NCBI GenBank assembly: GCA_029747015.1
Contig: JAKOGI010002752.1
Coordinates: 24,644 to 88,643 of the forward strand
Reading direction: 5' to 3'
DNA from: Carnegiea gigantea
Taxonomy: Eukaryota; Streptophyta; Magnoliopsida; Caryophyllales; Cactaceae
DNA length: 64,000 nucleotides
Each line of letters begins with the position of its first letter. Within the stretch, counting starts at the first letter, position 1. A model generated the notes under the pieces. It worked only from the letters and a program-made list of their open reading frames with translations. It did no database searches and was not told the DNA's origin. The position numbers were made by a program, and so were the translations under genes. Positions 9,489 to 21,990 of the stretch are shown here, one piece after another.

Positions 9489-12432
9489 TGTAATGCCCCA
9501 AATTAAACATGTTTCACTGTTTATATTCTCCTTAATAAATCACTCAATTGTAATCTGATAAATCCAATGATAGAGGCGTTATCGCCGTCCTAAAGGACAA
9601 GGCTTGAAGTATGTGTCTTGGAATAATATAGTTAAGCATAACCTCAACCATACACATTCACACATGATCATCCATTCACAATCAAGTGTTAACCAATGTA
9701 AGGTTTATAAATCATAGTAAGATAATTCACCATGTAGTCTACATCCTCATACACCGAAGAATTCAAAATACAGTTTTAAAGTATGCATGTACTACATCAC
9801 CGCTGATTCATACAGATTTCCTTGCTCAACTTATTCTCTTCCGCTGCTTTGCTAGCATGAGGGCAATTCTCTGAGCATTTGCCTAAAACCAAACATGAAA
9901 AACATTTCGAATTGTGAGTTGAAGCTTAGTACATACATTCCTGAATTGTTAAATGATAATTAAAACACTGATTGGGTCGGCTTTTCAATTCATTTAAGGT
10001 CAAAATAGGGAATGAGATGAATATAAAACTGCATTGCTAATTATTATCTAATAGTAAGCCCCTTGATACTGTTACGACCTATGGATAGGTGTACACTTGC
10101 CAGTCGATCGGGGACCTGGCCTGAAGCCACGCGGGTAACTGAAGGGCGAATGCCCTACTGATGATAACTGACGAGGTCACTAATTAACTAATAAATCACT
10201 GTGTAAACTGATTCATTGATGTACTTACCAAACATGATACTTTGATAAATAAACTCTGATGTCTAAAGATACAGGCAATGGACGTACCTGAAGTTTTTAA
10301 AATGATATTTCACTTGATAATACTTATGCACAATGAAAATGATAGACTAGGGCTCGATTCTGCTAAAGAAATGTAATTATAGGTAAATGCAGTTAGTGAA
10401 CAATATTGACTCCCGTTGTAATGGAAATTGATTAATTAAAAAGCTTCCACAATTCCAATAATTCAATATAAGATAAGTTACAACAAAATGATTTGAAAAA
10501 TAAATCAATTAGGGTTATTGAACTTGAAATACAACAAACTGAAACAAAATAGATCAAATTGGAATGATTGAGGTGATAATGAAAAGATCTTATTTGATAT
10601 AAATGAAATATGAGTTTCTGATATTTCCGAAATGGATAATGGAAAGTGTAATACTTCTAAAATGGATAATAGAAGGCTTAATCTCAGGAGGGGTGTTGTG
10701 AGGTTCATAAAAGCTCAAATAACACCAGCTTGGTTTGATGGACACTGATTTTGAGTCATTACTCTGCTCACTTCCCAAATTTCATTTTCATGCTCATTTA
10801 ACTTGGTTTTCAACCCAATTAAGCTTCTATACATAATCACACTTGTTGAACTCACTACACTTTGTAATTTCCTTGCAATACCCATAATTATATAGAAACT
10901 TTTGAAAATATTTCCAAATGTTCTGTATTCACTCATATTACCGTTTGATTGTCTGCATTAAAAAATCTATGTCTTTCACTCCCGACCTCCAAATAAGATG
11001 TAAAACCCCAATATGAAAAGCTCATAATGTCCACTAAAACTTTTATTTAGGACACAAAGCATGATTCAATAGTAAGGCCCCTAAAATTAGGGTAGAAAGC
11101 AGACGTGTACAATTTCAGTTCAATCTGCGCAGTCGTAGCAAAATGACCCTAACGTTTTCCACAGAACTTGGATAAAGGCGATTCAAAAAGTATGTAAAAT
11201 CCAACTCATTGATCTATCCACACACCAAAAATAACAAATTTTCAATGAGCCAATTAATACCAGTTTTTTCGTAAAGTCCACTGTTTAAAATTGCTCCCAA
11301 TTTCGATGTATTCTGCGCAGTCTTCAGTAAAGTGGCCATAACTTTGTCCATACAAAATAATTTTCCCATGTCCCATGAAATACCAGTTTATTCATAAACA
11401 GACCCTTGTTTTGGGTCTGTTTCCCAGCCCTAAATCACCTAGTTTCATCGTTTCTTCATGTAATCACCCACTAAAATCACTCTTTAATTCATCCAAAACC
11501 ACAGCAACATTACCATAATCATTTATAATGATAAGGACTACAAAATCAAATATAAAATAATCCAAATCCATCGCTTCAAACTTAAACTAGCATGATTAAG
11601 AAGTAACCCTAACCCTAGCATAATCCAACTTCAACTCCACCATGATCCATCACCAAGATAACTCTTAATTCAATCAAAACAACATGATCCATCATTAAAA
11701 CAACCAAAACAAGAAGTAAAAACCATAAATCCAAAGAACAAGATTAAAGCTACTTACTTTGAACTTGAAAAAAAGTGGTGATGGAGATGATGTTTGGTGA
11801 TTTTGAGGATGGAAGATGGTAGCCAATGGAGGGAGGTTGTTGGGGGTTGTAATCCTCGCCAGAGGCTAGCGGAAAGTGGCTGGAAAATACTACAATAGGG
11901 GCTGGGGGGCCTGCTGGCCTTGGGTAGAGAGAAGGAGGAGAGAAGAAGAGGGGGAAAGTGACTTGAATATTTGCTTGGTGGAAAATGAAATTAAAAAAAA
12001 AAAACTTGGTTGATATTTAAAGTGCTAAAAGCTACTTTTTACTAAGTATAAATTAGGCCTAATTAAGGGTAATTAGCTAAACAAATGTACATAGGTCTCG
12101 TTGGGCCGAAATCGGCCTTAAACGAGCTCGGGTTCGAAAAAGAGCTGAAACCGGGTGCGTTTGCAATTTTTTTTTTGGTTTATTTTTTTTTCTGAAGCGC
12201 GAGATTAAAATTCTTGTGGTGTCATGAAAAATAATTTAATCATTTAAATCATAATTATCGAGGCCTACTATCAATTTTTCCGAAAATTTTCGGTAAATGA
12301 AACTTGAATTGCAAAGTGGAGCCCCAAATGAATTCTCCCAATCAGGATAATTAAATGAGATAAATAAATGTAAAAAATTAATAACATGACTTAATTAAAT
12401 AAATAAACATGATTTAGGGTCAGGCTATTACA
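9489..12432 (-). repeat. 5' LTR of the long-LTR Gypsy element (2.94 kb)
   Basis: The ends TGTAATGCCC (9489) and GGCTATTACA (12432) are inverted, as expected for LTR termini. The primer site lies just outside one end and the TSD just outside the other. The interior holds no recognisable gene; short frames around 10505-10936 are unlike known proteins. LTRs of this size are at the long end for plant elements. Confidence 0.8.
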
Positions 12433-12437
12433 CAACT

Positions 12438-12547
12438 AATGAGAGGTGACAATTACAATAGTACCCTATACAACCAAGTCTCCTCAAAACTTAATGAAAA
12501 GTGACAACTATAATAGTAACTCATACAACCAAGTCTCCTTAAAATTA
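12438..12547. repeat. Two 55-bp tandem units in the hAT arm
   Basis: Units 12438-12492 and 12493-12547 share AATGA-A-GTGACAA-TA-AATAGTA and CATACAACCAAGTCTCCT. They sit in the right arm of the hAT element, directly beside the Gypsy insertion point. Confidence 0.75.
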
Positions 12548-13405
12548 TATTCCAACAATCGAAATATCAAAAATAAGTTTCATGATAGTTCATAAGATCT
12601 ATAGAACGAATAATAACTAACAATTGTTAAAGTGGAGATATATGTTGATTAAATTATTGCAGTGAAGATAAGTGTTACATACACGAATACATGTTGCATA
12701 CAAAATTCAGATTCGAGCTTCTTTTGATATTTGTTATTAGTAGTTAGGTTTCGATCTAAGTTATTGAAGTTGAATTTTACTATTAAATTCCAAATGACAT
12801 CACAAGAAATAGATTAATAAAGTGATTTATTTTAATTTTATTTATTATACGATAGTATTATTATTCTTTACTATTACTAATGGATATATAGATTGAGTTG
12901 GTAGGATTGGATAATTATTCATTGGGTACATAAGCCAATTCCTAGAAATGAAGACTAGTAATGTACGATATGTTAAGGACAAATAGAAAGGGGGACAAGT
13001 TCAAAAGACTTGTTTGTTGGATTTTTGGATTACAAGAACAATGGGTCCAATGGATGCAATGGATCGGATCTGGATCTAAGCAGTGAACCCATCTTTAGAC
13101 TCTTTTAAGATCTAGATCCTTTTTGAGAATCATTAGATCCAAAAATAATAGATTTAGACACATCCAAATGGAGCGGATCTGATGGATTTAGGTCAGATCC
13201 AAAATCTGTTGTCATCTCTAACCCTCAGTAAAAGTGATATGTGTCGTAAGGACTCCTACATCCTAAAAAAACATATTAATAAAGTAGACAAATTGTCTAC
13301 GGTGGCAATTAAGCTACAATATATATTACAATTGAATAGAATCTTTAACAAAAACAATAAAAATTTTCAAATTTTCCGGTTCATAATAATTAGCAAAATT
13401 AATTA

Positions 13406-13663
13406 CTTTCTGCGTCTGAACATGATTGTCGTAGTTTTTTTGGGGGGGGCTTGTCCCAAAATATTGTCATATTTAATTACTTAAATTAGATAATTAAATA
13501 GTTGAACAATTTTACCCCTAACAAATTGACATATTGAATAATTAGACAATTAGTTAATGCTTTATAATATTTCTATTTTTGTTATGGTTAAAGTAAGACT
13601 ATAAATGCATTTCTTAAAATATGGATATTTTCAACTCGGACAGTCATAATAAGACAGAGGGAG
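13406..13663. mobile_element. Stowaway MITE (Tc1/mariner type)
   Basis: The element is 258 bp and is flanked by TA on both sides (13404-13405, 13664-13665). The right end read inward is CTCCCTCTGTCTTATTATGA, the typical Stowaway terminus. The left end CTTTCTGCGTCTGAACATGA aligns to it with several substitutions. The interior is AT-rich and non-coding. DNA from 13664 to 14160 shows nothing recognisable. Confidence 0.8.
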
Positions 13664-14169
13664 TATTATAAATATAATTCCCATATTGCACCTGTTCTAG
13701 CCATTCATTTCATCTTTCAATTTGTGTTGTCATTCTTCTGTTTACATCATGACTTCACAATGCCCACCCCCTATTCTGTTTCATCTCTCTCTAAGTTTGG
13801 CCCTTGCCCTTTTAAATGCTTTTGTAAATTTGGAATTTGAAGCCAAACTCCACAATTGATCACAGATTAGTCATATATCAATTAATGCATTACACCAATA
13901 GAATCAGATTAAGAATCACCCAAAAGGCCCAAATTAATGTCATAAGAAAACCCCTGCCTTCTTTGCCCTATTGTCTTATGCTCCAGTTTACTCTTCCCCT
14001 CCTCCAGTCTTCGCTGTCATCAATCTTCCACGCCTCTACATTTGGTTATTCATCCACCGTGGCATCCTGGTCTTTCGCCATCCAATGTTCCAAACGCACT
14101 CTACCTTTCTAACTTGTTTTATTTATTTGGAACATTTGCTTAGTTTTGTAAAAAGTTCTGAGTCAGATT

Positions 14170-14535
14170 TTTATTTTCAGTCAAAATTTGTCCACAAGAG
14201 GTTATTCATTAAATGTGATATGTTATTCATCAAAAACTAACCTATTATGCAATAAAAAGTGTTATATGTGCACTAAAAATGAATCTATTACTTACTAAAA
14301 TATAGCATGTTGTGCACTAGAAATTATCCTATTATTGACAAAAATTAAAGTACAATTCACTAAAAATTAACCTAGTGGTTACTAAAAGACAAGCTATTGT
14401 ACACTAAAAATTAATTTATTATTTACCATAAATTAAAATATTGTTCACTAAAAATTAACCTAATGTTCATTAAAAAATAGCCTTTTGTACACTACAAACT
14501 AAATTATGGCTTACTAAAAAGTAAAATGTTATTCA
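14170..14535 (-). repeat. Degenerate TTTAGTGAACAATAG-type array
   Basis: Roughly a dozen degenerate copies of a 25-30 bp unit near TTGTTCACTAAAAATTAACCTA follow each other. On the minus strand the unit reads like the motif repeated at 5340-5890. It is bordered by plain AT-rich DNA and has no inverted terminal repeats. The stretch 14541-15346 holds no feature I can support. Confidence 0.6.
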
Positions 14536-15650
14536 TCACCCCCTTTTTTCTTTCTCTTTTCTCATGGCATTATCAATCTCAATCTCAATATCAACCTCGA
14601 TAACACATTAAATATAGTTTTAAGTGTGTTTGGAGTGCATAAAGAATTAAAAAAACAAATTCAACAAAAAGAAAAAAATTAAAAATACGAGGCAACTGTA
14701 TAATGCAGAAAAAAACAAAACATACAAAATGAAAAGCTGAAGATCCAACCCCTTGACCATGCCCTTACCAATTCACCATTGACCGCTTTCTCCAACATAT
14801 TGTAATCAAAAATATATAAAGGTATTCAAATCAATAACAAAATTCCATATTCCGCTCTTGTTTGCAAGGAGTATGTAATGCTTCCATATGCGAGTGGATA
14901 AAATACACGAAGATACATCAAGTTTTGTGTAACACAACAAAAAGTGCCCTTAGTTTTTAAAAATAATGCAAGGCACCTCAACTTATGAGGTAACCAATGA
15001 AAAGGACCTAATTTACTATTCACGTATTTTGCATAAACACCTTAATCTTTTCGTATTTGTAAATATGACCCCAATCCTTAAAACCTTACTTTCGAAAAAT
15101 CTAAATTTGTGCATGTGATATTATGCTCATTACTACTGCTCAAAGCCCTCTTTAATCTAGTACCAAAGCCACGTGACCAAAAATAATTGAAATTATTAAG
15201 CTAATTAATACTTAGTTAAGCTAATTAACTGTGTTTAATGCTAGAATAATCACTTAATTGTCCTGCTTCTAATTATTTGCATATTGTTCATCACCAGAAG
15301 GAACCACTTTAGTAACAATTCAATTAAACTATGTCACTGATATAGTTTGGAATTAAAATCTGAATTAGCAAAAATTAATACTGAAGTCAAGAAGTTTAAG
15401 AAGCAGTCATCTCTAATCTATCTTTCTTTAGTTAATGTAATCAGACACAGTGGGAAATCAACTTTAAGTATTAGTACTTCTTTCCAGTATAAATATCCTT
15501 TTCAAAATTCAAAAAACAAAAATCAATTTTCTTTACATGATATAAAAATCCAAAAAAAAGGAGAAAAATTAGTTGGAAAATGATCTGAAAATGTAGAGAA
15601 AGAAGAAGCGGATGAAATATAAATAGTATAATCTTGACAAACTATAGCGT

Positions 15651-17050
15651 ATGTTTGAGAAAGAACAAAACCTAGAAGAAGACATATATCAACATATGAA
15701 CATGATTAAACAGGAGGATCTTAATATTGTACCTTTAGAAGAAATTGGAAAGAAATTGGATAAAAAATATGGTAAAATGGTATTGGATAATGAGATTAAC
15801 GAGATTGAAGAAGAGCTTAACATAAATGAAACTGAGTTCAATCTAGTTAACAATGCAGTTCTCAAGCCTAAAGAATTTGGTAAAACTTTTAGAAGAAATA
15901 CTCATTTTATAAGGCCTAGGTATGTTCCAGCAGGATGTACAACTCATTTTTCTTTTGGGTTTATCCAAAGGAAAACTACAACTTTTGAAGAGATTGACCT
16001 TACCCAATTAGCTAACCTTGATATATCTTAAAAATCGATGGAGTTCATAATAGAGAAGAAATATTTGAGCACTAAAAGAGGAATGAATAGTGTCTTAAAT
16101 TTTATGCCACATAAACTGTAGGAAATTTCTTAAATTATATCGAGTATAGTTTTTCTGGTATTGTAGCTGACTAATATGATTCATTAAATAAAGATGATAA
16201 AAATGCATAAAGAATGATAGAAACACCAGCTGCAATTTTCAAAAATTTATACAAGGAAATCAAAACTGAGTTTATCAGAGCTAAACTTGATTTTGAAGAA
16301 AAAATAAGAGAATGATAAAGAAAGATTAATAATATAGAGTTATAGGATATGATGTATCTGAAGAATTATATTGCTGAATTTAGTCAATATTATTACAAAA
16401 TTAGGCATAATAAAACTAATCTTGGTATGTTATATGACAAAGTTTCATATACAATAAATTCCATAATTAATGAAAAATATATTGCATAGTTCGAAAGAGC
16501 AGATGTCATTGATACTCTTGATTCAAGAATCTCTTATTTAATAAAATTGGCCAATGATCAATGTCTTGATCTCCAAAATTGAAAGAAAAATAAGAAGTAA
16601 TTTCTAGCTTGTTGTGATTCACCTCACTAATGGCGAAAAGAACCTGAAATGAGAAGAAAAAGAGCTTTAATAAGCAAAGGGGAGAGAAATGTAGAAGAAA
16701 ATATTATAACAAACCAAGTTCTAAAAAACGAAGATTTTTTAGGAAAGCAGCTTATTGTCCCACAGGGAAAAATAACTATAAATGCTAGGCATACGAAGGA
16801 GTAGGACATTAGACTAATGAATGCAAAAATAGGAAGAATAACAAGCTTGTTGAAACCTTGGGTAGCCTATATTATGCTGAGCTTAGCGAGGAAGAGGCAC
16901 GAAACCTAGCCCTAAATAACAACAAAAGAATTGTTAAAATTATATGGGACAATGAATATAAAGAAAGTGATTATGAAAAAACAAGTCATATGATGGAAAG
17001 TAGCTCGATTTCTTGGTGTTCTTCAATGAGAAGAGTTTGTTGTAGACAAT
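15651..17050 (+). pseudogene. Caulimovirid capsid-protein-like pseudogene
   Basis: A 126-codon open stretch (15651-16031) is acidic. A degraded middle follows, then a Lys/Arg-rich block (about 16640-16740) and a C-X2-C...H...C knuckle region (16783-16824) in which one ligand position has become a stop. The motif is followed by a stretch rich in Glu and Leu (16858-16960). Acidic N-terminus, basic block and CCHC knuckle in this order are the signature of caulimovirid coat proteins, which bind the packaged genome. At least four stops interrupt it. Confidence 0.7.
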
Positions 17051-17899
17051 GAAAATGAAGAAGTAAGAGGAGATTGGGTCCTTCCCATAATTCAAAAAGA
17101 CATGATCTATAAAAAGTCCATCTTTCAGTTAAAAAGTAAATACGTATGTGAAATGGTAGAAATCAAAGACTGTGAGTATGATGTAAGTATAGGTACAACC
17201 ATGTCGGAAGTGTCCAATTTCAAATCACTCCATTACAATATCATGACAAAGATATTGATCTTATACTTTACTCTGTGATATTAGGCATATCAAATTTAAT
17301 AATCAAATTATTGCAGAGATTAAGACTAATTTATGTAATGGATCAGTAGGATTCATTTGTCGACCTGGATATTATGTAAGCCTAAAAGATGAATTTGCTA
17401 AAACCTTCTTATCTCTTAAAATAAAAACAGTTGGGATGGACATGAGATACCCATTGAGGATATTTTGGAAAATTATCTACAAATTAGATAATGCTATAGA
17501 TCCAAAAACTAAGGTAACAATAATAGGGGTAGAAAAATTTGAAAGCCCTATACTTATGAATGCAAAAAATCCAGAGGATTAAATCTAATCCTCATGAGAT
17601 AAAGACTGATCGTTCTTAAATATCAAGCTTTGCCAACCCTAGAAAAATCAATGAGAAAAATGTGATAAAATTAATGAGAATGGTAAAATTATCATTAAAG
17701 CCCAATTATTAAGAAATATGAGTGCAAGATCAGAATAGGGAGAAGAATTTTCTTCAGCTAAAGAAGAGCTTAAAGAAGATGATAAAAGTAACATGACTAG
17801 TGAAATGAGTAGAATGAATTTTGAACCCACATGACATACAGTAGGCCAAAGTATGAGTCATTAGGTACAAAATTAGAACCATTAGTGAGCCAATCTATG

Positions 17900-18340
17900 A
17901 AGAAGAATTAGTTAAGAACATGACTTTAGAGATATGCTACGTAGCTACCAATACAAATCCTAATAGCATTTATATTTCAATAAAGGTGTGTTTAGAGGGA
18001 TATAATAAATATGAATTATATGCCTACGTAGATACTGAGTGTTTTGTATGCTTTGAAAAAGGGCATTATTTCTAGAGTTCATGTGAGAAAAAGTTAAGAA
18101 TCCTTTACAAGTAAAGATAGCTGATAATAGCCTTATGAGCCATAACGAGGCAATAGAAATGTTATTTATAGAATTAGGAGGAGTTCAATATATTATACCA
18201 ATTTTATGAGCTACTTATTAACCCTCCCATGATATGATTATTGGCAATAATTTTCAGAGACTATATTCTCCATGCACATAGGTCATAAGCCAAATAATAT
18301 TTACAATCAATCGGCACTCAGTTTCTACTAAGAAATTAAG
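17900..18340 (+). pseudogene. Caulimovirid aspartic protease pseudogene
   Basis: The active-site region lies near 18022-18069 and reads AYVDTECFVC, where the expected D-T-G triad has become D-T-E. A second region resembles the protease C-terminal half. The family cleaves the viral polyprotein. The altered triad and nearby stops make the copy inactive. It lies between the capsid-like part and the reverse transcriptase, as in the family. Confidence 0.65.
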
Positions 18341-18659
18341 TAAGGCTTACACTCATCAGAAAATTGAGTTTATACGCAGCCAGCGTGGTGCAAAGGTAAT
18401 GCATGCACAACGTGAAATAGCACTGACAATCTCATTACTTGAGCTATCTATTAAAGAGCAAATTACTAAACAACAAGAGCAATTATGCAAAAAGCTCTAC
18501 TCTGATAATCCACTAAAATTTTGGAATAAAGATAAGTCACTTGCAAAAATTACTTTGTTAAATCCTAACACCATTATTCGAGTCAAGCAAATGGTGTATA
18601 CACACCAGGGTATCCAAAAATTTGATAAACAAATTAAATAACTTCTGGATAAATGATTA

Positions 18660-19250
18660 ATTAGGAATAGCAAGAGTCCTCACACCAGTCCCGCTTCATG
18701 GTAAGAAATCATGTTGAAGAAAAAAGAGAAAAAGTAAGAATGGTAGTTAATTACAAAAAGTTTAATGATAATACTGTCTTTGATGGTTATTATATTCCTA
18801 ACAAGACAGTCATTTTTAATAGAATTCAATGAGCCTTTTGGTTCTTAAAAATGGATTGCAAAAGTGGATACTGGTAGATAAAAATGGATGAAGAGAGCAT
18901 TCCTTTAACTATATTTAGTGCCTCTCAAGGACATTATGAGTGAATAGTAGTGCCATTTGGTATAAAAAATGCACCTCAAATATTCCAAAGAAGAATGGAT
19001 AACATCTTCAAAGACCTTAATTATTGTTATTTAGTTTACATTGATGATATCCTTATCTTTTCCAAAACCATAGAATAGTACAAAGATGATATCTTAGTTG
19101 TCACCCAAAGATGCGTTGATCATGATATTACACTTGGAAAGAACAAGTGCATCTGTGTAAAATAAGAAATTGAGTTCTTAGGTCTAGAGATAAAAGTTAG
19201 ACAAATCATTCTATAAAAGCATATTCTGAAAAAAATAGAAAGTTTCTCTA
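18660..19250 (+). pseudogene. Caulimovirid reverse transcriptase pseudogene
   Basis: Recognisable blocks in order are the VVNYKKFND block (about 18740-18770), the KMDCKSGYW block (about 18850-18880), [17 protein letters not shown] (about 18950-19000) and the catalytic YIDDIL motif (19037-19054), followed by FLGLEI. In-frame stops occur between the blocks. The spacing fits caulimovirid reverse transcriptase, which copies pregenomic RNA into DNA in the cytoplasm. It is interrupted and cannot be functional. Confidence 0.88.
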
Positions 19251-19422
19251 AAAAGATTTAAGATAGGAATTAGTTAGAAAGGTTTCTTCGATGCCTTACA
19301 TATGCTTTAGATTTCATTAAAAATTTAGCTAAACTGAGAAAATCATTGTAGCTGAAACTCAAAAAAGAAGTAATTGGACATAGACCCTTAATGATTCAAA
19401 GATTGTTCAGAACTCCAAAAAG

Positions 19423-19860
19423 ATGTGCAAAAATCTTCATGTTCTTAATTTGCCTAATGAAAGATATGGTTTAATTCTTCAAACAGATGTTAGTAATGAG
19501 CACTGGAGTGTGGTACTCAAAATCAAAGAAGGAGAGAAACTTTGTAAACATTGCAGTAAAAGTTTTAATAAGGTAGAATGCAACTATCCTATGATGGAAA
19601 AAGAAATCCTTTCAATCATAAGGGGCATTGAAAAATTCTTAATCTTTTTAGCCCCAAAACCTATTCTTATTCGAACTAGTTGCAAAGGAATACTTAGTCT
19701 TATGAAAAAGAATTTATCAAATATGTAAGCGCAAGGGCGACTTCTGCATTAACAATTATTGCTTAACTAGTTTTTCTTCTCTATTGAACATATAAAGGGA
19801 TCAAAGAACTCTCTGGCAGATAGTTTAACTCGAGAACTCGCCAATAGTGATAATCTGAGT
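19423..19860 (+). pseudogene. Caulimovirid RNase H pseudogene
   Basis: A 101-codon open stretch has the RNase H start QTDVSNEHW with its first catalytic Asp at 19486-19488. The conserved YPMMEKEIL-type region follows. After a stop, NSLADSLTRE (about 19807-19840) matches the terminal acidic motif. It follows the reverse transcriptase as in viral pol. DNA from 19860 to 20288 contains one 71-codon stretch of unknown nature. Confidence 0.8.
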
Positions 19861-21317
19861 AGAACTCCTGTTGGAAAAAGAGAAAATCCAATATGAAATG
19901 CCAATAGTACTAGAATAGGTTTCTCTTTCTAGTAAAGTCCTCGTAAATAATTTGAAATTTCATACAAAAAGTACATCACATTTTTGTTTGCTATCTTCTG
20001 TCTACCTAATAGCCCAAAGATTTAGCCTTCTAGAGTTACAAGTTAATTACCTAAGGTGTCCTTATGATATCCAACAAAAAATAAGCACTCATGTTCAAGA
20101 AAAATTGTTAGATGAGTGGTACGCAGCTTCCATCGACTATTATCATAATTATTCCTATGATATTTGAGAATCAGGGAGTACTAGAATCTACTTTCTCGAT
20201 AAATCTCGAGTTGGTGGTGTTAGTTCTTAGCGAATTCAATTTCTCCAAATGACCCCATAATTAAAGTCTAGGAGTATGGGATGGTAGTTGATAAGCGCTT
20301 AACGTGTATATCACTTAGGGTCACTTTGCTGCATTTTCAGGAGAATTGTATGCTTTATGTTATAATTTATACTTCTACTCTTGTTTTATACTAGAGTATG
20401 GTTGTTTGATGATATTTACAGGATTTTAGATCATTTGACCTAGCATTTGACCCCATTTTGTGTATTTATTGACCTGCTGTACCGGTACCCAAGCCCTATG
20501 CCCGTGGAGTATGAGAAGAGTAGAACAATTGAGTTCCAGCCAAGACCACGATCCAACCGTGGTGGCTGTGCAACTGTGGCTCTTCGCCTCCCTTCTGCTG
20601 TGTGGCTGAAAAAGCTATAGTATTGGCTTAAAAGGACGTCCCTCGGCAGCAGTGAAAGAGACCCCATCCTCTTATATAGACATTCCTTTTCCCAAATTTT
20701 ATTTTTTTGGTAGTTAAGATTTTAGTTTGATTTTGTGCGCAAGTGAGAATCTTGAGCGTGGAACTTGGTTTTGTTGGTGGTTTGAAGACTTTGTTGGAGG
20801 CTGTCATTGCCATGCTTTTTCCTCTCAGATCTTGCTGAATCATTTGGTTAGTTGTTTAATTTTTAATCATGAGTGAGTAGTTTATCTTGTCTAGGGATTT
20901 GTTTATTAATAGAAGTGTAGTTGGATCATTTTAATTCAATAGAATTGTGATTTCTTTTCATGTTGGTTTGATTTCGTTTTATCAAGTAATTATCATGTTG
21001 TGAGTGGACTTGGCCAAAGTTACTTGCACCCTTGAGACAATTGAGTGAAGAACTGAAAGGTGAAATTCGATTGTTAGACCGCTTGATAGGACCCAACATA
21101 ATAATGACTTGAAAGAGAAATTTGTATGATGGGAGGATGAATGAGTAATCAAAAATTCTGAACCTAGACTAAGAGAAATTAGTTCGAAAGAACGACTTTG
21201 GTCAGTTCAGGCAATTTAGTCGATTTCGAAAGAATAGACTAAATTCTGAATTGGTTGCAATTCCTCGAAATTATCTAATTTAGAGAAATGCACATGTTAA
21301 ATCGTGTGATCCAACAC

Positions 21318-21867
21318 TAGGGGTGTGCAAAACCAGTTAACTGGAATTTAGTTTAACCCAAAATCGGCTAACCAGTTTTTTGGTTAAAAAATTTTGAACC
21401 GTAACTGTACCGAAAATTTTGGTCAATCCAAAATTCCGATTCATCCAAAACCTGAACCATAACCGAACTGAAAAAGTCGGTTAACCGATTTTTCAATTCA
21501 GTTACCAGTTATCCGTTCATAAATAATAAAAAACGTATACTTTATTACCTAAAATTTTCATTTTTTAATGTTTAAGTTCCTTTTATAAAAATTAAACTTT
21601 AGTTATCTTTATAAATAATGAAAAAGTGTACTTTCTTACCTAAAATTTTTATTCTTTATGTATAATTTTTTTAAAAAAAATTATTTTCGGTTCAGTTAAT
21701 CACTGGTTAACCGAATTTTCAAATTGTTCAAACCATAATCGAACCGAAAATCATAAATTTTTTCGAACCGATTTTTTTGAAAAATTTGTTTGGTTAAACG
21801 ATTTTTTGGTTCGGTTTTTTCGGTTTTTCGATTCGGTTTTCGGTTTCAGTTTTTTTGCACACGACTA
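21318..21867. mobile_element. 550-bp hAT MITE in the LTR of element A
   Basis: A perfect 8-bp TSD, TCCAACAC, flanks it (21310-21317, 21868-21875). The ends TAGGGGTGTGCAAAACC and (reverse complement) TAGTCGTGTGCAAAAAAAC are inverted repeats. The interior is rich in AACCGAAAA / TTTTCGGTT words and has a direct duplication of about 50 bp (from about 21518 and 21609). The uninterrupted target can be seen in the 3' LTR near 39450, which lacks the insert. No coding capacity. Confidence 0.95.
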
Positions 21868-21990
21868 TCCAACACCTTTCTGAACTAAATAAATCCCTAG
21901 GCATTTTTCCTTAATTTAATTTAGAAATTGTAAATTGCCGAATCAAAATTTTCGATTAAGTAATTGCTTAGCATTTTCTAATCGAAAGAA

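Larger units (their letters stand above)
6851..12432 (-). mobile_element. Long-LTR Gypsy retrotransposon, internally deleted
   Basis: Perfect 5-bp TSDs (CAACT, 6846-6850 and 12433-12437) bound the element. A 2.94-kb 5' LTR (9489-12432) and a short 3' LTR remnant (6851-7192) are direct repeats. The primer binding site (9471-9484) matches initiator Met tRNA. Gag fragments with a CCHC knuckle occur on the minus strand near 7230-7640. Pol is missing, presumably lost in one deletion that also removed most of the 3' LTR. The gag style suggests a chromovirus-like Gypsy lineage, which is an inference. Confidence 0.85.
6552..13220. mobile_element. Old hAT-type element, split by a Gypsy element
   Basis: The left end is TAGGGGTGGCAATGGG. 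The reverse complement of the right end is TAGAGATGACAACAGA. Both are followed by repeated GGATCTGATGGATTT / GATCTAGATC subterminal words (6580-6720 and 13020-13200). The flanking octamers GCCCTAAG (6544-6551) and ACCCTCAG (13221-13228) match at 6 of 8 positions, as expected for an aged 8-bp hAT target duplication. Removing the Gypsy element at 6851-12432 leaves about 1.08 kb without transposase, so it was a non-autonomous hAT. Confidence 0.7.
15347..20288 (+). mobile_element. Endogenous caulimovirid (pararetrovirus), 5' part
   Basis: Decayed viral polyprotein sequence runs in the order capsid-like, protease, reverse transcriptase, RNase H on the plus strand, the order of Caulimoviridae. It has no LTRs and no integrase. 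All parts carry stops and frame changes, so this is a fossil. A leading 78-codon stretch (15347-15583) is Lys-rich and unidentified. The recognisable end of a movement protein is not seen, so the copy is truncated at its left side. The sequence ends exactly where Gypsy element A begins (20289), and probable continuation resumes at 39653. Genus cannot be assigned by eye. Confidence 0.85.
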
